From the NCBI GenBank assembly GCA_945897545.1, contig CAMDGJ010000215.1, forward strand, positions 1 through 5,022: a stretch of 5,022 nucleotides of DNA, read 5' to 3'. Every line of letters begins with the position of its first letter. Position 1 is the stretch's first letter. The notes beneath the pieces were generated by a model that was not told where the DNA came from, did no database searches, and saw only the letters and a program-made list of their open reading frames with translations. This DNA is from Flavobacterium psychrophilum. GTDB taxonomy: Bacteria > Bacteroidota > Bacteroidia > Flavobacteriales > Flavobacteriaceae. Shown here one piece after another: positions 1 to 5,022 of the stretch. The position numbers and the translations under genes were made by a program.

Positions 1-1719
1 ATGAACAAAACTGTAAACATAAATTTAGGCGGAATGTTCTTCCATATTGACGAAGATGCATACCAAAAATTAACTCGATATTTTGACGCAATCAAAAGAT
101 CACTGTCAAATTCATCTGGACAAGACGAAATTATAAAAGACATTGAAATGCGTGTTTCTGAATTGTTGAACGAAAAACAAAAAACAGACAAGCATGTCGT
201 AGGAATGAAAGATGTTGACGAAGTAATTACCGTAATGGGACAACCAGAGGATTATAGAATTGACGATGAAGGAACAGGAAGCACAACTTCAAATTTTTCT
301 ACATCAAGAAATAGAAAACTATATCGCGACAAAGAAAATGGAATGATAGGTGGCGTTCTAGCTGGTTTGGGCCATTATTTTGGAATTGACAAGGTATGGT
401 TACGAATCTTTATGTTGGCACTTGTATTTGTCTTTGGAACTGGAGTCTTGGCCTACATCATCCTTTGGATTGTTATGCCAGAGGCTACAACAACTGCCGA
501 AAAACTAGAAATGACTGGGGAACCCGTTACAATTTCGAATATCGAAAAAAAAGTTCGTGAAGAATTTGAAAATGTTTCTGAAAAATTCAAAAATGCGAAT
601 TATGACGAAATGGGAAATAGAGTTAAAACAGGTGCCGAAAAAATTGGAAGCTCTTTAGGAGATTTTATTATAGCCGTTTTGAGAGTTTTCTCTAAATTTC
701 TTGGTGTAATTTTGATAATTGCCGGACTCTTTATATTGGCTGCCTTATTTATAGCAGTATTTACTTTAGGGTCATCCTCTATAATTGAAGTACCTTGGCA
801 AGACTTTATTGATGCAGGTAATTTTACTGATTATCCAGTTTGGATTTTTGGACTAATTATGTTTTTTGCAGTTGGAATTCCATTTTTCTTCCTAGCATTA
901 TTAGGATTCAAATTATTGTCACCAAGCCTGAGATCTATTGGAAATGTGGCAAAATACACCTTATTGGCCATTTGGTTAATATCGGTTTCACTTGCGATTT
1001 CCGTTGGAATAAAACAAGCCACTGCCTTTGCCGTTGATGGAAGAGTAGTCAAAAAAGAGAATATCAACTTAAACCCTGCAGACACTCTTTTTATCAAGTT
1101 TAAACACAATGATTATTTTGCCAAGGATTTAAATGACAATAATGATTTTAAAATTACGCTAGATTCTACTGGAAATAATGTGATTTATTCCAATAATGTG
1201 AGTTTCAAAATAGCACAAACAGATGCAAAATTAGCTTACATCCAAATAGAAAAAGAAGCAAAGGGAAAGACTTTATTCGAAGCAAAGCAAAGAGCAGAGA
1301 AAATAAAATATGGGTATAAAATGATTGGAAACCAATTAACGTTGGACAATTATTTATTGACCGATTTAAAAGAAAAATTCCGAAATCAAGAAATTGAAAT
1401 CACTTTATTCTTACCTTTGGGTACCTTGTTGAAAGTAGACAAATCAATGAGGAATTATGATCAAACAGATGGAGATTATTTTTTATGGAATCCTGATTTT
1501 ACAGATGCTGTTTACAAAGTAGAAAGCGATAAAATAAAATGTCAGAATTGTCCAAATCAGGGTGAAGAAATTAATATAATTGAAGAAAGTCAACAAGAAA
1601 ACGATAGCACTGTTACAACTACAGTTTCAGTAAATGGTGAAGTTATTACAGTAAATAAAACTGGGAACAAAAAAGGATTATCAGTAAATAAAGATGGAGT
1701 AATAATCAAAACAAATTAA
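1..1719 (+). CDS. PspC domain-containing inner-membrane protein with a large extracytoplasmic beta-rich C-terminus
   Basis: The 572-residue protein has four parts. Residues 1-90 form a soluble, acidic helical region ending in a GQPEDY motif, common at the N-terminus of flavobacterial PspC proteins. Residues 105-162 are a PspC domain: a basic RKLYRD start, GGVLAGLGHYFGID, then a hydrophobic helix ending LWIVMPEA. Residues 165-220 are a charged, probably helical linker. Three further hydrophobic segments follow at about 222-256, 278-305 and 317-345. Residues 346-572 are hydrophilic and beta-rich, probably periplasmic, with a CxxC at C514/C517 and a low-complexity, Thr/Val-rich tail. PspC proteins in other bacteria take part in envelope-stress sensing; that role here is inference, and no pspA is visible. 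The next gene, a head GIN lipoprotein, starts 2 bp after the stop, so the two are almost certainly cotranscribed. The ATG is the first base of the window, so its promoter and any upstream regulator cannot be seen, and a start further upstream cannot be excluded. Confidence 0.9.
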   Translation: MNKTVNINLGGMFFHIDEDAYQKLTRYFDAIKRSLSNSSGQDEIIKDIEMRVSELLNEKQKTDKHVVGMKDVDEVITVMGQPEDYRIDDEGTGSTTSNFSTSRNRKLYRDKENGMIGGVLAGLGHYFGIDKVWLRIFMLALVFVFGTGVLAYIILWIVMPEATTTAEKLEMTGEPVTISNIEKKVREEFENVSEKFKNANYDEMGNRVKTGAEKIGSSLGDFIIAVLRVFSKFLGVILIIAGLFILAALFIAVFTLGSSSIIEVPWQDFIDAGNFTDYPVWIFGLIMFFAVGIPFFFLALLGFKLLSPSLRSIGNVAKYTLLAIWLISVSLAISVGIKQATAFAVDGRVVKKENINLNPADTLFIKFKHNDYFAKDLNDNNDFKITLDSTGNNVIYSNNVSFKIAQTDAKLAYIQIEKEAKGKTLFEAKQRAEKIKYGYKMIGNQLTLDNYLLTDLKEKFRNQEIEITLFLPLGTLLKVDKSMRNYDQTDGDYFLWNPDFTDAVYKVESDKIKCQNCPNQGEEINIIEESQQENDSTVTTTVSVNGEVITVNKTGNKKGLSVNKDGVIIKTN

Positions 1720-1721
1720 TT

Positions 1722-2459
1722 ATGATAAAGTTGATCACATTAATCACAAAATTCATTATCGTTACCTTAATGGCCTTATTATTTTCTTCCTGTGGACATT
1801 CTATGAATTTGAACGGAATCAAAGGAAGCGGTAACATCACAACAGAAACCAGAAATGCAATCCAAGATTTCAAAAAAATTGAGGTCAGTCGAGGAATTAA
1901 GGTAATTGTAGAACAATCCGAAAACAAATCCATATCAGTGGAAACCGATGACAATTTGCAGCAGCATATCATCACCAAAATAGAAAATGGTGTTTTGATT
2001 ATTGAATCCGATAAAAGCTATAATTCAAACGAAACACCAGTTGTGAATGTAAAAATGCCCGTAACTACAGGTTTGAGTGCAAATAGCGGTTCTGAAATTA
2101 TAAGTTCAAACACGTTAATAACCAAAGAAATAGATGTGAAATCCAGCAGTGGAAGTGAAATCAAAATTAGTGTTGAAGCTGATACCATCAAAATCGAAAG
2201 TACCAGTGGAAGCAGTATTGAAGCCAGCGGGAAAGCTTTAAAACTAGAAACAGCAGCATCAAGTGGAAGCGAAATTAATGCCGAAAACTTAATGACTAAC
2301 GAAGTGGTTTCGCAAACCTCAAGCGGAAGCAGCACGGCTGTTTATCCAATTGTGAAACTGGATGCAAAAGCTTCAAGTGGAAGTTCTATAAGTTATCATA
2401 AAATCCCAAAAACAATCTCAAAAGAAGAATCTTCCGGCGGAAGCGTAGACGAAAAATAA
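1722..2459 (+). CDS. Head GIN domain (DUF2807) lipoprotein
   Basis: The 245-residue protein begins with a lipoprotein signal peptide: MIK, a hydrophobic stretch to about L20, then a lipobox FSSC with the lipidated Cys at residue 24. The mature part matches the DUF2807 'head GIN' family: a GSGNI strand near 36-40, then FKKIEVSRGIKVIVEQ (50-65), VETDDNL (73-79) and a repetitive beta region. From residue 122 an S-G-S motif recurs about every 19-20 residues (122, 143, 162, 181, 201, 219, with SGGS at 238), as expected for rungs of a beta-helix-like fold. It should sit in the outer membrane or periplasm as an anchored lipoprotein. Molecular function is not established for this family; its place 2 bp behind the PspC gene suggests a joint envelope role. 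No Shine-Dalgarno is present before the ATG, only A/T-rich sequence, as is normal in Bacteroidota. The gene looks complete and is followed by a terminator. Confidence 0.9.
   Translation: MIKLITLITKFIIVTLMALLFSSCGHSMNLNGIKGSGNITTETRNAIQDFKKIEVSRGIKVIVEQSENKSISVETDDNLQQHIITKIENGVLIIESDKSYNSNETPVVNVKMPVTTGLSANSGSEIISSNTLITKEIDVKSSSGSEIKISVEADTIKIESTSGSSIEASGKALKLETAASSGSEINAENLMTNEVVSQTSSGSSTAVYPIVKLDAKASSGSSISYHKIPKTISKEESSGGSVDEK
2085..2444 (+). repeat. Degenerate coding repeat of Ser-Gly-Ser rungs in the head GIN gene
   Basis: Seven copies of a Ser-Gly-Ser(-Glu/Ser) motif, often written AGTGGAAGC or a close variant, are spaced 18-21 codons apart across the second half of the head GIN gene. 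The sequence between motifs is diverged, so this is a protein structural repeat rather than a recent DNA tandem duplication. The last copy is altered to SGGS. Confidence 0.75.
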
Positions 2460-2484
2460 GAATCACTTTTTGCCAAAAATTAGT

Positions 2485-2517
2485 AAAATCATCCCTCAAA
2501 ACGGGATGATTTTTTTT
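2485..2517 (+). terminator. Rho-independent terminator shared by the head GIN gene and the convergent trxB
   Basis: A perfect 11-bp stem (2485-2495 AAAATCATCCC with 2503-2513 GGGATGATTTT) encloses a 7-nt loop. On the + strand eight T residues run from 2510 to 2517, giving a classic terminator 25 bp after the head GIN stop. Read on the - strand, the same stem lies about 20 bp after the trxB stop and is followed by TTTT then a broken T-rich stretch, so it probably serves both converging genes, more weakly for trxB. Confidence 0.85.
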
Positions 2518-2535
2518 ATATTTTCTAAAATTAAA

Positions 2536-3483
2536 TTATTCTTTAGAGGCCAAATATCTCTCGGCATCTAATGCTGCCATACAACCAGTTCCAGCTGCAG
2601 TAATAGCCTGACGATAAACGTGGTCAGCAGCATCTCCAGATACAAAAACTCCATTGATATTTGTTTTTGAAGTTCCGGGAATATTGATAATATAACCGGT
2701 TTCATCAAGGGTAAGAAAATCTTTGAAAATAGCCGTGTTTGGAGTATGACCAATAGCGGCAAAGAAACCTGTAGCAGGAATATCAAAAATGTCACCTGTA
2801 GTTTTATTTTTTGCTTTCACACCCGTCACTACCTGACCGTCTCCCAATACCTCAACCGTATCGTGATTCAATAGAATGCTAATGTTTTCAGTTTTACGAA
2901 CACGAGCTTCCATAATTTTTGAAGCTCTAAATTTATCACTTCGCACTAACATTGTGACTTTAGAACACAATTTTGACAAATAATGGGCTTCTTCGCAAGC
3001 AGAATCTCCTGCTCCTACAATTACGACTTCCTGATTTCTATAGAAAAAGCCGTCACAAATAGCACATGCTGAAACTCCACCTCCCATTTTTAAGTAGTGC
3101 TGTTCAGATTCTAATCCTAAATATTTTGCAGATGCTCCTGTGGATATAATTACAGTTTCGCAATGCAATTCGATGCTATCATTAATCCATACTTTATGAA
3201 CATCACCGCTAAAATCTACTTTGGTTGCCCATCCATCTCGGACATCAGCACCAAATCGTTCTGCTTGTTCTTGTATACCAACCATCATTTGTGGACCAGT
3301 TATTCCTTCAGGATTTCCCGGCCAATTTTCAACTTCATTAGTCGTGGTTAGTTGTCCTCCAGGCTGCATTCCTTGATATAAAACTGGATTCATATTAGCA
3401 CGAGCTGCATAGATGGCTGCTGTATAACCCGCAGGACCAGAACCAATAATAAGGCATTTAATTTTTTCAATTGTATGTGACAT
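2536..3483 (-). CDS. trxB: Thioredoxin-disulfide reductase (thioredoxin reductase)
   Basis: This 315-residue flavoenzyme transfers electrons from NADPH through FAD and a redox-active disulfide to thioredoxin in the cytoplasm (EC 1.8.1.9). Visible motifs, counted from MSHTIEK: FAD-binding GSGPAG (14-19), PGGQLTTT (41-48), ENWPG (52-56), active-site CAIC (C140/C143) followed by DGFFYR, nucleotide-binding GAGDSA (157-162), GHTPNT (245-250), and the C-terminal FAD motif SGDAAD (282-287) with YRQAITAAGTG (290-300). The length is normal for the low-molecular-weight class. The open frame extends to 3549, but the added 22 residues resemble no TrxB N-terminus and contain the likely promoter -7 box, so I chose the ATG at 3483. 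There is no Shine-Dalgarno, only A/T-rich leader. One oddity is that the segment binding the NADPH 2'-phosphate, HRRxxxR in E. coli, reads VRSDKFR (180-186). It appears monocistronic. Confidence 0.96.
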   Translation of the reverse strand: MSHTIEKIKCLIIGSGPAGYTAAIYAARANMNPVLYQGMQPGGQLTTTNEVENWPGNPEGITGPQMMVGIQEQAERFGADVRDGWATKVDFSGDVHKVWINDSIELHCETVIISTGASAKYLGLESEQHYLKMGGGVSACAICDGFFYRNQEVVIVGAGDSACEEAHYLSKLCSKVTMLVRSDKFRASKIMEARVRKTENISILLNHDTVEVLGDGQVVTGVKAKNKTTGDIFDIPATGFFAAIGHTPNTAIFKDFLTLDETGYIINIPGTSKTNINGVFVSGDAADHVYRQAITAAGTGCMAALDAERYLASKE

Positions 3484-3513
3484 TTTATAAAATAAGTTTA
3501 TTTTTTTAGAATG

Positions 3514-3521
3514 CAAAGATA
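3514..3521 (-). promoter_or_regulatory. Bacteroidota -7 promoter box for trxB
   Basis: On the - strand the octamer TATCTTTG matches the Bacteroidota -7 consensus TAnnTTTG exactly and is followed by CA. Transcription would start near 3505-3508, giving a leader of roughly 22-25 nt before the ATG at 3483. I see no good TTG -33 element at the usual 17-23 nt upstream, so the call rests on the -7 box and its position. Confidence 0.6.
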
Positions 3522-3570
3522 AGCTTTTAAGTGAAATAGAGATTAGCATTTAAATCAGAAAAAGTAATCC

Positions 3571-3589
3571 ATAAATAGGCCTTATTTAT
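3571..3589. repeat. Imperfect palindrome centred on GGCC upstream of trxB
   Basis: ATAAATA-GGCC-TTATTTAT is a near-perfect inverted repeat with one unpaired base, in an AT-rich gap between the deacetylase relic and trxB, about 50 bp upstream of the trxB -7 box. It could be an operator, or a weak terminator for transcription arriving from the deacetylase relic (on the - strand a T-run follows several bases after the stem). It could also be chance in AT-rich DNA. Confidence 0.3.
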
Positions 3590-3624
3590 AATTTATAGAA
3601 AGAAAAATATCACTATTGTCATTA

Positions 3625-3873
3625 TTACTTAATATTTTCAATTGTCACAAATTTGTATCCTTGCGATTTCCCGTAAAGTATCATTTTATCCAATGCAACC
3701 AGCATTTCTTCTGATTTTCCGAAATCATAATCGTGCATCAAAACGATAGCGCCTGGATGGAGGTAGTTTTTAAACTTATTTTCTAAATCAATTCCGTCGT
3801 TTTGTGTCTTGTCCCAGTCCATAGTGGTTAAAGACCAAAGCACTGTTGTAATGCCTTTACTTCCATGCCTCAA
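3625..3873 (-). pseudogene. C-terminal remnant of a NodB-type polysaccharide deacetylase
   Basis: This frame encodes about 82 residues resembling only the last third of a NodB-homology polysaccharide deacetylase, a family usually near 200-260 residues. Recognisable parts are a strand with VLWSLTTMDWD (residues 11-21, motif 4-like), then HPGAIVLMHD (39-48, the motif 5 strand with its conserved His-Asp), and a closing helix and strand ending YKFVTIENIK. The catalytic TFDDG motif and the metal-binding HxxxH motif are absent. A TAA stop immediately precedes the first codon (TTG), and only about 110 bp separate it from the tRNA-Pro gene, so the missing N-terminal two thirds cannot lie upstream. 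The first in-frame ATG is at residue 18, within the domain. I read this as decayed debris rather than an active enzyme; expression of a short peptide from TTG cannot be excluded. The match to the deacetylase family is from recognised motifs, not from a search. Confidence 0.75.
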
Positions 3874-3947
3874 TTAAGAACGAATCTCAAACTATCTAAA
3901 ACCGTTTTATGATTCTAAACAAATTTATTTCTTATTTGATAAATAGT

Positions 3948-3978
3948 TTTGGATAGGCAGAAAATAATCTTATATTTG
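3948..3978 (+). promoter_or_regulatory. Bacteroidota housekeeping promoter for the tRNA-Pro/tRNA-Arg unit
   Basis: A -33 element TTTG (3948-3951) is separated by 19 nt from a -7 box TATATTTG (3971-3978), matching the Bacteroidota consensus TTTG-N19-TAnnTTTG used by the primary sigma factor. Transcription would start near 3984-3986, only a few bases before the mature 5' end of tRNA-Pro at 3989, which suits a short leader removed by RNase P. Confidence 0.85.
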
Positions 3979-3988
3979 CACTCGCTTT

Positions 3989-4063
3989 CGGGGTGTAGCG
4001 TAGCTCGGTTATCGCGCCTGCTTTGGGAGCAGGAGGCCGCAGGTTCGAATCCTGCCACCCCGA
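3989..4063 (+). tRNA. tRNA-Pro (anticodon UGG)
   Basis: The 75-nt cloverleaf has a perfect 7-bp acceptor stem (CGGGGTG 3989-3995 with CACCCCG 4056-4062), discriminator A4063, an anticodon stem CCTGC/GCAGG around loop TTTGGGA, and a T-loop GGTTCGAATCC. The anticodon TGG at 4024-4026 reads proline codons CCA and, by wobble, others of the CCN box. The CCA end is not encoded (CTT follows the discriminator), so it must be added by the CCA-adding enzyme. It is first in a two-tRNA transcript, 17 nt before tRNA-Arg. Confidence 0.97.
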
Positions 4064-4080
4064 CTTTTTTATTGAGCAAT

Positions 4081-4154
<74 letters not shown>

Positions 4155-4162
4155 CTTGAACC

Positions 4163-4194
4163 AAAAGCCTTTAGAGAAATCTAGAGGTTTTTTT
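4163..4194 (+). terminator. Rho-independent terminator of the tRNA unit
   Basis: A 10-bp stem (4166-4175 AGCCTTTAGA with 4180-4189 TCTAGAGGTT, two G-U pairs) is closed by a GAAA tetraloop and followed by a T-run at 4188-4194. The preceding A residues can extend the stem into the T-run. It starts 9 nt after the end of tRNA-Arg, as expected for the end of the tRNA transcript. Confidence 0.85.
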
Positions 4195-4421
4195 GTGGTA
4201 TTTTCTCAAAAAAATTTTCAAAAGCTTTATTCCTAGTTTGAAAAAGAGTCAATATTCTTAATACTTAAACCCACTTTTTTAATGGTTTTAGTAATTGACC
4301 TTTTTAATTTCTTACATTTACCAATAAAAAAGAGGCTTTTCATTACAATTTCAAGAATATTTAATAATTTAGGAAAAACTGAAATTTTGTTAATTAAGGC
4401 ATTGGGATAAATTATACTGTT

Positions 4422-5022
4422 ATGAAATCAATTATTAAAGGTTGTATTCTATTGGGATTTTTCCTTATAATTTCATGTAACCCAAATATGGTTTACCAAA
4501 AACCTTGGGCAGGCAATTCTAATTCGCTTCGAAATGAAAGTTCGCTTACTGTAAAAATTCCTTTAAAAGTAGCAAATGACACATCGTTTGTTAATCTTAA
4601 GGACTATTGTCAGGATTTTGTTTATGATATGAAATATGCTACAACTGATAATTTTTTGAAAGCAAAAGTATACGATTGTGTGGAATGTTATTTGCGATTA
4701 AAAACAGTAAAAGCATTGGTGAAAGCCAATCTAAAATTCATGAAAAAGGGATATAGAATAAAATTATACGACTGCTATCGTCCAATAGATGTTCAGAAAA
4801 AAATGTGGGAAATTGTTCAAAATCCTGAATATGTTGCAAATCCTGCCAAAGGTTCAATTCATAATAGAGGTGGAGCAGTAGATATATCTCTGGTAGATAG
4901 AAATGGAGTTGAACTAAATATGGGAACCTCTTTTGACTACTTTGGAATTGAAGCAAGTCACAATAATAAAAATTTTTCAAAGGAAGTTTTGGACAATAGA
5001 AAGCTACTGAAAAAAATTATGT
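4422..5022 (+). CDS. Lipoprotein D-alanyl-D-alanine dipeptidase, VanX/DdpX family (peptidase M15D), 3' end outside the window
   Basis: The first 200 residues are present and the frame is open at the window edge. A lipoprotein signal peptide (hydrophobic residues 8-18, lipobox IISC with Cys at 19) is followed by a linker of about 35 residues and then the M15D domain from near residue 55. Family motifs are FVYDMKYATTDNF (66-78), YDCYRP (116-121, with the catalytic-site Arg120), SIHNRGGAVD (145-154, giving zinc ligands H147 and D154 by analogy with VanX SxHxxGxAxD), and MGTSFDYF (167-174). The catalytic Glu and third zinc ligand, in the C-terminal WHxE-type motif, would lie beyond 5022, so activity cannot be judged here. 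Enzymes of this family hydrolyse D-Ala-D-Ala dipeptide. Lipidation points to an envelope location and wall turnover or dipeptide salvage rather than the cytoplasmic role of vancomycin-resistance VanX; no vanH, vanA or vanS/R genes are adjacent. The ATG at 4422 is the first in-frame ATG after a TAA at 4395. No convincing promoter was found. Confidence 0.9.
   Translation, partial: MKSIIKGCILLGFFLIISCNPNMVYQKPWAGNSNSLRNESSLTVKIPLKVANDTSFVNLKDYCQDFVYDMKYATTDNFLKAKVYDCVECYLRLKTVKALVKANLKFMKKGYRIKLYDCYRPIDVQKKMWEIVQNPEYVANPAKGSIHNRGGAVDISLVDRNGVELNMGTSFDYFGIEASHNNKNFSKEVLDNRKLLKKIM

Noticed and set aside
2018..2335. 105-codon reading frame on the - strand
   Set aside because: It is a shadow of the repetitive Ser-Gly-Ser coding sequence in the head GIN gene; its periodic Leu/Pro-rich peptide is the complement of that repeat.
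2085..2444. DNA tandem repeat or CRISPR-like periodicity
   Set aside because: Only a short codon motif of about 9 bases is shared between units, the spacing varies by whole codons, and the frame is open throughout, so it is a protein repeat.
4195..4421. Possible promoter or small RNA between the tRNA terminator and the dipeptidase gene
   Set aside because: The stretch is AT-rich with partial -7-like strings (for example TACATTTA near 4313) and a short AAAAG/CTTTT hairpin near 4328. None has a full TAnnTTTG box with a well-spaced -33 element, and no open frame with protein-like content was seen.
4738..4980. 80-codon reading frame on the - strand
   Set aside because: It lies opposite the dipeptidase gene, whose frame carries clear family motifs; the antisense peptide resembles nothing recognisable.
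4422..5022. Part of a vancomycin-resistance cluster
   Set aside because: The protein is of the VanX family but carries a lipoprotein signal, and no ligase, dehydrogenase or two-component genes are next to it in the window; a wall-turnover role is more likely.

Overview
The window looks like chromosomal sequence from a Bacteroidota bacterium, most likely Flavobacterium or a close relative. The evidence is the AT-rich composition, the absence of Shine-Dalgarno motifs before the starts, two promoters of the Bacteroidota type (-7 box TAnnTTTG), tRNA genes without an encoded CCA end, and protein families typical of that group. This assignment is inference from style and families, not from a database match.

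Layout. Positions 1-2459 (+) hold a two-gene unit separated by 2 bp: a 572-residue PspC-domain membrane protein and a 245-residue head GIN (DUF2807) lipoprotein. Both appear to place beta-rich domains outside the cytoplasmic membrane, so a shared envelope-stress or envelope-organising role is plausible. A strong hairpin terminator at 2485-2517 separates this unit from the convergent gene trxB (2536-3483, -), a thioredoxin reductase with intact FAD, CxxC and nucleotide-binding motifs. Its promoter lies at 3514-3521, inside the longest possible reading frame, which fixes the start at 3483. Upstream of trxB is an AT-rich gap with an imperfect palindrome, then a broken C-terminal remnant of a NodB-type polysaccharide deacetylase (3625-3873, -).

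A well-formed Bacteroidota promoter (3948-3978) then drives a tRNA pair, tRNA-Pro(UGG) and tRNA-Arg(UCU), which ends at a hairpin terminator (4163-4194). After about 230 bp of AT-rich sequence with no gene that I can support, a lipoprotein of the VanX/DdpX D-Ala-D-Ala dipeptidase family (M15D) begins at 4422 and runs off the window end.

Overall this is mostly ordinary core genome with an envelope theme: PspC and head GIN proteins, a cell-wall dipeptidase and a deacetylase relic. I see no mobile element, CRISPR array or clearly new system. The points most worth a second look are the PspC/head GIN pair, the gene debris beside the tRNA locus, and the non-canonical NADPH-phosphate motif of TrxB.
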